In this document: piece after piece, positions 21,785 to 32,243 of the stretch | Numbering within the stretch: the first letter of the stretch is position 1 | Layout: every line of letters starts with the position of its first letter | Source: Penicillium oxalicum | Taxonomy: Eukaryota > Ascomycota > Eurotiomycetes > Eurotiales > Aspergillaceae | Direction of reading: 5' to 3' | Assembly: GCF_001723175.1 (NCBI RefSeq) | Contig: NC_064651.1 | Coordinates: 4,154,001 to 4,218,000, forward strand | Length of the DNA stretch: 64,000 nt | Program-made: the position numbers and the translations under genes | Notes under the pieces: generated by a model | What the model saw: the letters and a program-made list of their open reading frames with translations, nothing else | What the model was told of the DNA's origin: nothing | Database searches by the model: none

Positions 21785-23316
21785 ATGACCGTGCGAACGG
21801 CTTCAGCTTCACCATCTCCAGTGCAAATCGTCGAAGTCGGCCCTCGCGACGGTCTCCAAAACGTCCCTGGCACAGTGTCCACCTCGACCAAGTGCGAATT
21901 GATTCAACGTCTGCGACGCGCCGGTCTCACCGCAATCGAACTGACTTCGGTGGTGTCACCGCGTGCCGTCCCGCAATTGGCCGATTGTCGAGATTTACTG
22001 GGGGATTCTTATGTGAAAGAGCTTTTACGTCAGGCGCAATCACGGGCGCAACGGGGACATACCGAAGATCACCGTCCTGCTGCTGCTGCTGCCACGTCCA
22101 TCCGTTGTCCGGTGCTGGTGCCGAATGTCAAGGGCCTGGAGATTGCTCTTGATCAGGGTGTCAAAGAGGTCGCGCGTGTTTATCAGTGCAACAGAAGGGT
22201 TCAGTAGAGCGAATATCAACTGCTCGGTGGACCAAGGCATTGCACGAGCTCGAGAAGTGACTCGTCTGGCTATCAAGGCCGGTGTTGCAGTCAGAGGGTG
22301 AGTGTATCTACAACCCTATCATCTCTCCTACCTCACCTTTCTCGTGCTTTCCTTCAACACCCACCTTTTAGCACCAAGCAGACATCCTTTCTCTAACCCA
22401 TCACTAACCCTAACCCCCCTTCTCCATGGGGCCCATAACCAGATACGTCTCCTGTATCTTCGAAGACCCCTACGACGGCCCAACCCCCCACACCGCAGTA
22501 CTCCGCTGCGTCCAATCCCTCCTTGACGCCGGATGTCACGAAATCAGTCTCGGCGACACTCTAGGCGTGGGCTCCCCCGCCAACGTCCACTCCCTCCTCG
22601 ACTATCTCACCCGTCACGACATCCCCATTGACAGATTGGCCGGCCACTTCCACGACACGTACGGTCAGGCCGTGGCGAATGTCTGGGAAGCGTACCGCCA
22701 TGGGGTACGCGTCTTTGACAGTAGCGTTGCCGGACTGGGTGGGTGTCCGTATGCGCCGGGGTCCAAGGGGAACGTGGCGACGGAGGATGTGGTGTACATG
22801 TTTCATAATGCGGGAATTGGGACCGGGGTGGATTTAGTTCAGTTGGCGGAGACGGGGGAGTGGATTTCGAGAGAGTTGGACCAGATGAATGCGAGTCGGG
22901 TGGGTAAGGCGCTGTTGAGTAGGGAAAGAATTCGAGAGAGACGTCAGCGGCAGCAGCAACAGGAGAAGGAGAGGAAGAAGGAGGAGGAAGAGAAGGAGGG
23001 AGAGAAGAAGAAGGAGGAAAAAGAAACACATTCATCAACAGGGTCAACCTCCACTCTGGTCAAATTCACACCTTCAAGTTGTATTCCCACGGCACAAATC
23101 TCGTTCAAGTGGACATTAATGTCCTCTTCCTCCTCCTCCTCCTCCTCCTCCTCCTCCTCCTCTTCTTCTTCTTCTTCTTCTTCTTCTTCTTCTTCTTCTT
23201 CTTCTTCTTCTTCATCTCCTTCTTCCTCTTCGGTTACGTGCTCGATTCCATCCGACAAGAACCAATTACCCACCAATTCACGCACCCAGTTCCAAACCTG
23301 TCAGCAGAGAGCGTGA
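21785..23316 (+). CDS. Hydroxymethylglutaryl-CoA lyase, apparently frameshifted, with microsatellite-coded tail
   Basis: Two exons (21785-22297, 22443-23316; GTGAGT donor). The protein starts with VQIVEVGPRDGLQN, the metal-binding HMG-CoA lyase opening. It continues with ELTSVVSPRAVPQLAD, LVPNVKGLEIALDQG, ISLGDTLGVGSP and GHFHDTYGQAVANV, and has the catalytic-Cys loop GLGGCPYAPGSKGN. The family cleaves HMG-CoA to acetoacetate and acetyl-CoA in leucine breakdown. The frame breaks after GVKEVA: the conserved continuation (FISATEGFSRANIN) is in the next frame, as if one extra base sits in CGCGCG at 22171-22176. Without a correction translation stops at 22207. After VGKALLSR the frame runs on into a Glu/Lys/Gln-rich stretch and then more than 30 Ser encoded by a TCC/TCT microsatellite, ending at 23316; the family normally ends near VGKALL. 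No mitochondrial presequence is obvious. Confidence 0.85.
23122..23230. repeat. Compound TCC/TCT trinucleotide microsatellite
   Basis: About 40 bases of TCC repeats pass into about 50 bases of TCT repeats, then degenerate copies. In the lyase frame it reads poly-Ser. The antisense strand reads poly-Glu and another sense frame reads poly-Leu/Phe, so no frame is closed by the repeat. Confidence 0.95.
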
Positions 23317-24569
23317 AACTCGCCAAAACAGTCAAATACTTACCAAACAACACTCCACTAAAGTATTGACACCATCTTTCTGCCCAGTCGCAAGTCAATA
23401 AATCACCCACCTCGGTGCAAAGTGCGCAATATCTTGATGGTATTCATTATGTCCATGACAGACATACGAAACCATGATCCATATCATACCTCTCCCCCCC
23501 TCTTATTCCCCCTCCTCTTCTCTCCGAGACCTTCACTTTCCAACCAGGACCCAAAGCCCCCAGATTTAGACCCAAATCAAGAAAAGATAAAACAACCAAA
23601 CAAATCAAATCTGCTAAACTTATCCCCAAGAGAAAAAAAAACACAACCACATTTTCGTTCCACTCGTATAATCATATGCAGTCGTCCACTCCCGACAATC
23701 AGATATAAATCTTGACGGGATGAAATCGAATCTTCACTGAACCAGTACCCTGAACCTGAATCTGAACCTGCAGGATCGAGTAAATCGGATGAAATTGCCC
23801 GGGGCCGCGGGGATGGGTAGCTTATACTATGTGCGAATAGATTGCCTGTTGACTGTGTAGACTGAAAGGCTAAGATGGATAAAAGTTGACAGCCTCGATG
23901 AGGTATTCGATTGATTTACTGAGTAGAAGTGTAGGTAGGTGGAGGGGTGATCGGTACTGATATATCCAGTTTTTGCCTATTTGTGCTTGGATCAGTTGAT
24001 GGGGATCGACTGCCTTCGTGTGTGGCGGGGAGACAAGGGGGTTTTAGTGGCCAAGGATATTTGGAGTATACCACAGGGAGGGGTTGTCATTAGAGTTGAA
24101 CATTGATAGTTTGGTCAGATTTTGATATTGCCTGGAAGGAGCTAAGAGGCATTTCTTGAAAGAGTAACTCTATCTTGATCAAGTGATGCCCGGGCCTGGA
24201 TGGGATAAAGGAACCTGCCGTTTGATGTGTGAAAAGGGTCCACGGCTACCACATGGCTATATTGCACACAACAGCCACCAATTATCCTGACCAGTTCGAG
24301 CAAGACCACTGCTACATCGCTACAACTGTGCATACAACCATATCGGTTTTTGAAATCTCACTTAGTTCATCCTCCCCTGTTTACTACTCAAGACTAGTCC
24401 GGGAACCACGAGAAAGATGCACCGGAAGAAAATGAATCGGTGGGGGAAATACCACATCCGACGGCCATTGTATCAAAGACAAACAAGAATGATAAAAAGA
24501 GAGGGGAAAAAAAGGTTGGAAAAGGGGGCACACAAAGGGATATCTGAACAGGGACCAGTTCACAGTCAT
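23317..24569. other. Convergent 3' intergenic region
   Basis: This lies between the stop codons of the HMG-CoA lyase and the GEL1-like gene. It is AT-rich and holds both 3' UTRs. The open frames here lack motifs. No RNA gene or mobile element was recognised. Confidence 0.5.
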
Positions 24570-25976
24570 TTACAGCAGGATGAAGCTGGCACCGAACAGG
24601 GTGGACACCACAGTCACCAGGCTGACGGCAACGGGAGCCATGCTGACCGTGAAGGGCTTGACCAGACCAGCGGCAGCACCGGAGGAAGTGGTACCGGCGG
24701 CGCCCGAGGTCGAAGAGCCGGAGCTAGAAGAGCCGGAGCTGGAGCTGGAACCGTCACCGGTGGTGTTGGAGCTGGAAGGAGTGCCAGCCCACTGGGAGCC
24801 CTTGCCGCTGAAACCAGCACCCTTACCGGCACCGTCCTTGAGGTACTTCTCGGCAGGCTTGGGGGTGGTGGGCAGGGAACCGGAGGCATCGACGTCCCAG
24901 TTGGGAGAGTTCTTCTTGGGGCAGGGGTTGGCACCGCCGGTCTTGTTGTAATTGCCATCACCAGTGGGGTTGGCGGTCTTGTCCAGCGCTGCCTTGAGGG
25001 CCTTGTAGTCGGACAGGGGCGAGACGTTGTTACCCTTGATCTCCACCAGACCATAGTTGCTGTCCTCCTGAGAGTACTCGTAGACCAGACCACCCGAGTA
25101 GACACCGGTCATCTTGGTGTCGTACAGCGCGGCAACCTCCTGGAACTGACGCTTGTTGGTGTTGCAGCCGTACTCGGACAGGAAGAGGGGCAGACCGTAG
25201 CCGGTGAAGTTCTTGACCTTCTGGTCCCAGCCCGAGGTCTTGTAGTCCGAGGGGTCGCACCAGGAGTAGTCGTTGAAGGCGAAGAAGTCGGAGCGCTCCT
25301 CGTCGGAACCGCAGTTCATGTACTCGGCCATTTCCAGGCGGTTGGTGTCGACATCCGCGGCGGAGTAACCGACGGGCACTTGGCGCAGCTTCTGCTCACG
25401 CAGGTAGTTGCGCAGGTCACGAGTGACGGCCTTGACGTAGGGGGCCGCCGTGGAGGAGGGACCGTCGTTGATGACCTCGTTACCGGAGAAGAAAGCGAGG
25501 GTGTTGTCGTAGCGGGCGAACTTGTCGACGGTTGCGAAGATGTACTGCAGGTAGACGTCGTTGTACGAGGGACCGGGGTTGGCACGGTTCAGGGAGTACT
25601 TGGGGGTGTTGACGTCGAGCACCAGGTAGATACCCGCATCGGCGAGGGCCTTCATGCACTCATCGTGATCGGCCGAGTTGTCGACCGAGTAGACACGGAT
25701 GGTGTTGAGGCCGAGGTCCTTGAAGTTCTTGATGTCGCGCTTGCAGGACTCCGCATCGGCGATGGGGTCGGCCAACTTGGAGGAACCACCGGGCTGGTAG
25801 TCGACACCACGGATGTAGAAGCGCTCATCACCCTTGAAGAAGGCGTTACCCTTGACGGTGATGGGGGTGATATCGCTGTCCCGCTTGACGTTGGTCGAGC
25901 TGGTGGAAGGGGCGGCGAGGACGGACTGCGCGCCCAGCGAGAGGGCCACGGCCCAGGAAGAAATAGGACCCTTCAT
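24570..25976 (-). CDS. GEL1: GPI-anchored 1,3-beta-glucanosyltransferase, GH72 (GEL1 type)
   Basis: Uninterrupted ORF of 468 aa. A signal peptide (MKGPISSWAVALSLGAQSVLAA) precedes a GH72 catalytic domain at about 35-345 with the typical KGNAFFKGDERFYIRGVDY opening. The two catalytic glutamates are E167 in FFSGNEVINDG (acid/base) and E268 in LFLSEYGCNTN (nucleophile). A Cys-containing linker (GGANPCPKKNSPNWDVD) leads to a Ser/Gly-rich stalk and a hydrophobic GPI-attachment tail (about 440-468). No X8/CBM43 cysteine module is present, so it belongs to the GEL1/GEL2 group and not to the Gas1/GEL4 group. The enzyme cuts and re-ligates beta-1,3-glucan at the outer plasma membrane, elongating wall glucan. 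Codon use is strongly C-ending, as in highly expressed genes. The GEL1 assignment among paralogues is from recall. Confidence 0.93.
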   Translation of the reverse strand: MKGPISSWAVALSLGAQSVLAAPSTSSTNVKRDSDITPITVKGNAFFKGDERFYIRGVDYQPGGSSKLADPIADAESCKRDIKNFKDLGLNTIRVYSVDNSADHDECMKALADAGIYLVLDVNTPKYSLNRANPGPSYNDVYLQYIFATVDKFARYDNTLAFFSGNEVINDGPSSTAAPYVKAVTRDLRNYLREQKLRQVPVGYSAADVDTNRLEMAEYMNCGSDEERSDFFAFNDYSWCDPSDYKTSGWDQKVKNFTGYGLPLFLSEYGCNTNKRQFQEVAALYDTKMTGVYSGGLVYEYSQEDSNYGLVEIKGNNVSPLSDYKALKAALDKTANPTGDGNYNKTGGANPCPKKNSPNWDVDASGSLPTTPKPAEKYLKDGAGKGAGFSGKGSQWAGTPSSSNTTGDGSSSSSGSSSSGSSTSGAAGTTSSGAAAGLVKPFTVSMAPVAVSLVTVVSTLFGASFILL

Positions 25977-28900
25977 GATGTGTGATTGAGATGTTGATCG
26001 AGGGGGAGAGAAGATGTCTGATCAGAAAGCGTGTGGGGGGGGGGGGGGGGGGAATAAAGACGATGCACCGGAACACAAGGTGTCTGAAACGAAGGACAAG
26101 AAAGGTTGAAAGGAACCCAAACGAATGACGGGTGATGAGTTGGAGGGTGAACAATCGTTGCAGGACCAAAAAAAAAAAAATAAAAAGGAAAGAGAGAAGG
26201 TCAATGGAAGGAGCGAGCGGAGAAGGGGGAATAAGAAGAACGCAGGGATGGGCAGGAAAGGGATGACCTCTCGGAGCGTGGATTCTTCCTCTGCCGCGTC
26301 TCAGCTTTGTTGTTCGATCATCGTCTCGGCGGCCTTGACGGTGAATGAGAATGACCCTGACCGTCTCCACGCTGGACGGTGGAGTCGTTATCCAAGACCC
26401 AAACCCACATCACCAGACAATCCAACGCGGCCTCCAAGAATCACACCCACCTCTGGCCGTCTGGAGGCGGGAGCCATCCCCGACTGTGTCTCCTTCCGGG
26501 GTGAGCGTATGAGCGTCCACCAATCTCCGGGTCCAGGAGCTGGATGCTCGTGAGATGTTGACGCTCCGAGACCCTGTCCGACGACCCAGCAGCACTGCCC
26601 ACTGCCCACCGCAAAAGACTCCACCTCTCGCGAGAGTTTGTCAGAGTCGAGAAACAAAGTCCCACGAGTGCCACCGATGGACTCCACTCGGCCCTGATCG
26701 GCTGGTGGCGTGCGGTGGAGTTGCTGTTCAAACCGGCAACGATGGGCCTGGACCAACGCTGTCGGTGCAACGTGCTTCTGGATCCGAGAGTGGCAGCAGA
26801 AGAATCATCATTGGCAATTAACAAAGTCCAATGCCATGCTCAGATTACAGAACAAGGTTCCACCAGCGAAACAGTCCCCTCCGCACGATTGGCTGTTTGC
26901 GCGTGGACCGTTAATGACACAGTCAGCTGTACACGAGGATGGGGTCTTGAAGGAATCACCCTGTGTCTATCTTTTTGGAACTCATAGCCAGCCGCACCAA
27001 TATTTAGAGAAAAATTCACTCGTCATGGGTCACTGTCTTCTGGCCGTGACTCTCAAGGACAATCGAGAATACGGTTTCGCGGACAGGCAACAGCGTGTAG
27101 ATGCGTACCAGGACGCAGGGGCAAGAGTCCCAGGGGCCCAATCATGTCGCAGGCGGTCCTGGCTGGACCCTGTACAGATCCTGTATTCATCTTGAGACGA
27201 GGACCCGCTCAGAAGAGGTGTGCAATCAGAATTCACCTTTGAGAGCGTGTGCTCCTGTCCACCACCAACCAGCCCGTATGAAAGAGTCGGAAAGTTACTC
27301 TGCTGTCCTGCCAAGGTCCACGGCGCTTGGCCGTGGAAATTGGTCCTGAAAAGGTTCCCTGTGTTCTGATCCACGACCGTGGGATATTTTTAGGACCCCG
27401 TTCCGCCTCATATCTCTGTCGGCGCAGCGCTTGGCTCCGCGACTACCGAGCTCTGTACGGACAAACTATACGGCAAGTTATATTGCAATGTTCCTATCTA
27501 CACTGGGTAACGACCATGTGCATTGGTGATGTAGCCGCTCTCTCGACTTTCCCGCCGGGCCGGCGATCATCATTCCAAAGCCACGTACTCTCCCGCGGCC
27601 AGGACCACTGGCGGCGATCATGGATGCTCAACAGGTGGACTGGCCGCTGATCGTAAAGACGCTGCTTTCCAGGCTCAGGCACTTGGGCGGATAGCCCAGC
27701 CGCCGAGATGCATAGTCTGTTGCCGTGCCCGCTAAAAATACACCGGCTGCCGTACACATTGTCTCAATCATATGCACCAGTCAAGCTCCAAACTCAGTTG
27801 GAAGACTGCACCCGCTCGATTGATGTCTCACCTTTTCGACGACAGGCCGAGAGCCATGCATCACATGCTGGCCAGTCGCGACTGATTCATCGACTGCTAC
27901 ACTGTGGCGTGCCGATTATGGACCGCTGTATTGTCTTGTAAATTGCTTTACAACAGTATGGTACAGAAACCATGTGAGTGATCAACTTGGCGATGACGCA
28001 CGCAATCATTCTATCCCACGCTCGGCGGTGGAGTCTTGTTCCCCCCCCTCGATGATGCCCATTGGAATCTTCAGCTGGGGATCCATTTCAGAGCACACTC
28101 TCCAACACGGATCCTGAAACACAGTCCGATCGCAGGTCCGTAAGTGGTAATTCTTTACGTGCAGGAGTAGTCCAATCATAATTGCCGAGGGTATCTCAAT
28201 CGCCCTTGTCAACTTGTGCTGACACCGTTTCCTACTGCTTCGGTCTGTATCGGCTCTATGGACATGTCCATGAGATGATTTGCTGCCATTTCCATGGAAA
28301 ACTCTGATCATGTCAACAAAGACCCTGTGAGGGGGAGGGGGGGTCTGATTTACTGGAGCATTCAATGGTCGTAAGCAGCACAATGACTTAAGAACTTCTG
28401 ACGTCTCTTTCTCCTTTCCCCTTGAAATGCCATGTGTAAAGTGGTCAAGACTTGACGAGAGTCGACTCTTCGATCTGATTTTTCTCTTTCACGCCGAGAG
28501 AAAAAAAAAAAGTCTCGGCGCCCAGAACTGCCCGTCCGCCTCTTTCCTCCCCCCGAATGTCCACTGCCCACTCAAGTCCAAGATTGGGGTGCCTCGCCTA
28601 AAAGTCTAGGCAATAGTCGGACTACTCCATTCGTAATACGTACTAATGATTATACAACTCCCCCTCCGACGAGAGCATAATAGAGAATGTCATCGCCTAC
28701 GAGAATGAACATCCTCCATAGAAACACAACTCCAGTGGCACTTCCGGAAGACTTCTCCCTTCGCAAAGCTCAATCGATCAATCCTGCTTGTCCCTAGTCT
28801 CAATTTCGGGTCTCTTGGCTCGCACCATCTGATTGGAAGGGAAGACACCTCAATAACTTCCAAGCCCTGGGCATTGCGCACTGCCAACACTGGGCACACT

Positions 28901-30103
28901 CGAGCAGTCACTCAGGAGGTAGATGTTCAATCCAGGATGCTCACATCTCGGACCATGCAGATGGTCGGAGATACTTTAACTATCTGAGAGACACACACAC
29001 AGAGGAGTTGGTCTTGCTATCGGGATCACGAAACGTCCCGACGTCCCGTATGGACGTGAATCCCAGATTCATGCAGAGGCTCGGGACGCCCGAGCATCCT
29101 TGATGGCACCGAAAAAACCTAGTACAGGATATATCCCTCAAATGCAGACCAGTGCCTTGTCCTATGTAGCGCAGTCAGTACCTGCCGATCGAGATGATCC
29201 ATGGAGCTTCTACTTGAGCTACTTGTGACGCCCGAGCGACAGAACCCCCAGCACAACACAGCCTTCGAAATTGCCCCACAGAAATATCCAGTGGCCCCAC
29301 ACTACGAGTGCGCTCAATCTCGGGAAATGGCGATGTCAGGAATTCAAGATTGTACTCCACAGTCAAAATCCGTCAGGCTGGCCGTCGGGAATGACAGATT
29401 TGTTTGTGTGGATGTGTGTGTGATGGACATGTTTCTCCGAAATTGCGATGGTCAGTCAGGGGGGAGGGGATTCGTATGCTGCGAGAGACCTATGGACCTA
29501 TAGATGATGACGCTTTTCTTTCCCAAGTTGTCACCGGGAGGTATTGCAGATCATGACATTGATTTGCGAGTAGTGGTGGACACTGGATGGGTATAGTACA
29601 TGTATCATTGGTGTGTGGGTGGGCGATGCTTCTGGCACGGTATGAACCTAGATCACCGGGCAGTAGTGTGCCTATACTTAGAGTAAGGGGGGAGAACCCT
29701 TTTGGTTGGGCATGTCGAAGATATAAGTGAGTGACTGTATGTTAGGTCCTCGAGAGCGTTGATCTCTACTACCATGAACGCTGGCTAGACTGAAGGCTGT
29801 ATAGGTATTATAACGACTTCAATCAAGACTGAGAGGTGGGATTCACTTGCAAATGGTATACCGATTAGTAGTTATGCGGGAGCTATTTTAACCTTTTACA
29901 TATCGCCACACCACTACTCTTTGTATGAGCTCTCGAGTAAACCTGATTCTGTCTGTATGCGGGCAACTTCGCCGACCATCTAGTGACTGAGAGAGTAGTG
30001 GTAAATACCATATTGAAATGGTTCCCTTTGCGGCAAGTCAGCACTTGTCAACCAGTAGTACTATATGTTCGAGAAGAGGATCACCGGAGGACTGCATTTT
30101 GAA
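25977..30103. other. 4.1 kb gene-poor region upstream of the GEL1-like gene
   Basis: It contains the GEL1-like promoter/5' UTR, with a G18 run at 26035-26052 and A-rich and CT-rich leader patches up to about 26250. Beyond that there are only short, motif-free open frames on both strands. I searched by eye for dynamin GTPase motifs that would extend the relic at 30.1 kb and saw none. Confidence 0.45.
26035..26052. repeat. Poly-G tract of 18 bases in the GEL1-like 5' leader
   Basis: A G18 run (C18 on the transcribed strand) 59-76 bp upstream of the GEL1-like start codon, probably inside the 5' UTR. Confidence 0.9.
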
Positions 30104-31062
30104 GCATTTTGAAAGGAAAAGTAAAAGGCAAATGGCAGACCAGGACAGGATACACAATCTCCTACCAGTCTTGTATATTCTACAAACAGGCACTCGTCCA
30201 GGTCGAATGCTCCACGGGGACCGAAATCATTGATTGGATCGGGGAGCTGTACAATGAAGCTAGGGGGTTTGAGATTGGCACATTCAGTCATCATTTACTT
30301 TCCACGCTAACGACCAGACAATCGGTCAAATGGCCGATTCTGGTTCGAGAATATGTCAGTGACATTGTGGTTTATGTCCACACCTTTCTTTGTAAAGCAC
30401 TACTGGTCTCTTGCCGGGAAAAGCAGTTGTCATCTTAAATCATATCTTTTATGATGGGTGAACTGATCAAGAAATACCATCGGGCTATCTGCGCGGCCGA
30501 CTTTCATGATATCGAACGAGCCGGTACCCCGATGACTCTGAATCATTACCTGAATGAGAATCTGCAGAAATGGTGAGACTCTCCCGAGGCAAGCCGACAA
30601 GAACCACAAATGAAGGGAACGAACGACAAGGTCTCACACAGCTGGAATGGACGATTGCAGAAGAAGTGGGAAGAAAAGGCTATCGACGCTCAGACCTCGG
30701 GTCTCGGTTCATCAACCAACGGGGCATCTGAGAAAATGATTCGGCTTAAAGACCTTCAACGGCAGAACAACATAGGGACCTCAGGACATACCCTTAAAAG
30801 TATCCATGACATCTTGAAATGTTACTACAAGGTTGCTTGCCGGCGGTTCGTTGATAATGTCTGCATGCAAGCGTCGGATCATTACCTGGTCACGGGCCTG
30901 GAACCACCTCTGAGGCTCTTTGACCCTGCCTGGGTCATAGGCCTCTCGAATAGTCAGCTGGAAGAAATAGCTGGCGAGTCCACCACAACCAAACGCCAGC
31001 GTCTCCGCCTTCGAAAAGAAGTCCAGGATTTGGAGAGTGGGCGAAGGGCGTTGGTGGAATAA
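30104..31062 (+). pseudogene. Dynamin-family relic: middle and GED regions only, with an in-frame stop
   Basis: From about 30223 the frame reads a dynamin stalk: WIGELYNEARGFEIGTF, RQSVKWPILVREYVSDIV, then ELIKKYHRAICAADF and GTPMTLNHYLNENLQK. A good intron (30573-30641, GTGAGA..CACAG) keeps phase and joins to WNGRLQKKWEEKAIDAQ. The GTPase-effector domain follows (SIHDILKCYYKVACRRFVDN, LEEIAGESTTTKRQRLRLRK), ending at 31062. A TAA at 30436-30438 interrupts the frame between the two middle-domain blocks, with no frameshift. The entire N-terminal GTPase domain (P-loop, switch regions) is absent upstream. This is best read as a 5'-truncated, nonsense-mutated copy of a fungal Mx/dynamin-like gene. 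An expressed GED-only product is possible but unsupported. Confidence 0.75.
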
Positions 31063-31457
31063 CAGACGGTTGAGAAGATAGGGCTGGAGGAGGTGCTTGA
31101 CCTCACGAGGTGGGGCTTTCACATGATCTTCTGGCTGTCCGGCTGGATGATACTCGCAAGTTTGAGATATTCTACCAACAGCATGGATTCATGTGTCGAG
31201 TATGGATTGGCGTTGAAAGGCTAAAAGATTGGGTAGTACGTTTGCGGGGGCCTCGATAGGGTTGTTTATCAATACAAGCTTCCATCAGAAAAAACCCAAA
31301 TGCGTTCATGAAAAGTCCAGATTCCCCACAAGGCAATCAACTTTGAAATGTGATTTGGAGCTGTTTCATCAAACTTTTCCAGACACAAGAAGGTATTTTT
31401 GTTCAAGAACCATTCATACTTGACATGACTAGATTTTCACAACAACCCGCCCCACAT
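31063..31457. other. Spacer between the dynamin relic and the hydroxylase-family gene
   Basis: A short region after the relic stop, and the 3' UTR of the opposite-strand gene. No supported feature was seen. Confidence 0.4.
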
Positions 31458-32243
31458 TTACTCACGATGAATCTTGGCGAGTTGATCAGTTCCATGAAGC
31501 CAGTCAAAGAGCCCGATGGAGCCAAAGTTCAGATTGAACTTTTCATGATGCAAATCATGCATCTTGGCTTTATTGTGGAAGAAATCATATCCACTATGAA
31601 CGGTGGCGGTATTAAAGAGCTCCCAGGCTAAATATGCCCAAAAGGTCAAGATGTGACTATGTAACAGCTGCGGCGGAAGCGAGATCGGGAGCGCATTTGC
31701 AAAAATTTGCTCAAGAGGATGCGCGAATTGAGCGGCGAGTGCGATGGGAGCAGTGAATTTGTGATGTTTTTTGTGGATTCTTCGGTACAAGAATGGAATG
31801 TGCAGCAGCCTGTGGCTGTAATAGAAGAGAGCCTCGCGAAGGACAAGACTGATGGCGAAATCACGGACGAATTCAAAGGTGGATGGTAGTGTTGCTGTAA
31901 CTCGGTAGGAGGTTTCGGACCCAGCTCTCTTACTCAGGTAGATGAGACCCAGGTGTAGAGTCGACGAGAGAAGTTGGTTCTGGGTTACGACGATGAAACA
32001 GCGCACGATGTCGCTGCGGGTTGGCTGTTTAGGAGCAGGTTGGATTTTATGTTTCTGGCTGAATCGTGGCACAAAAATGTCCAGAGATAGGTAGATCAGT
32101 GACGGGACCCAGAAGAAGAGGATTTGAATCAACAATGTGCCCAAAAACTCGACCCGCTGCGCGGAGTATGTCGCCACCGTCTCTGCCCAGAGGGCCGTCG
32201 ACTGGACGACAAGCGGTCTGCCGTACTCTTTGAAGACCTCCAT
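31458..32243 (-). CDS. Fatty-acid hydroxylase / sterol desaturase superfamily membrane enzyme
   Basis: Single-exon ORF of 261 aa, complete. The three histidine boxes of the di-iron superfamily are intact: H144-RLL-H148, H157-KK-H160-H161 and H229-DL-H232-H233. Hydrophobic segments at about 35-57, 85-104 and 195-215 place it in the ER membrane. The size and box spacing (YYSHRLLHIPFLYRRIHKKH, then MHDLHHEKFNLNFG) resemble the ERG25/C-4 methyl sterol oxidase and C-5 desaturase family, but it is shorter than the core ergosterol enzymes and its substrate cannot be read from sequence. Its isolated position next to a pseudogene and a tyrosinase suggests an accessory gene. The start at 32243 is the first Met and no upstream in-frame alternative looks conserved. 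Confidence 0.88.
   Translation of the reverse strand: MEVFKEYGRPLVVQSTALWAETVATYSAQRVEFLGTLLIQILFFWVPSLIYLSLDIFVPRFSQKHKIQPAPKQPTRSDIVRCFIVVTQNQLLSSTLHLGLIYLSKRAGSETSYRVTATLPSTFEFVRDFAISLVLREALFYYSHRLLHIPFLYRRIHKKHHKFTAPIALAAQFAHPLEQIFANALPISLPPQLLHSHILTFWAYLAWELFNTATVHSGYDFFHNKAKMHDLHHEKFNLNFGSIGLFDWLHGTDQLAKIHRE

Noticed and set aside
22391..22420. CTAACCCTAACCC resembling telomeric repeats
   Set aside because: Only two units, located at the branch-point region of the HMG-CoA lyase intron; more simply explained by intron signals.
23122..23230. Possible CRISPR-like direct repeat array
   Set aside because: It is a simple TCC/TCT microsatellite with no spacers, in a eukaryotic genome.
24417..25985. 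522-codon plus-strand open frame across the GEL1-like gene
   Set aside because: It is the antisense shadow of a strongly C-biased coding gene and shows Gly/Val-rich composition without motifs.
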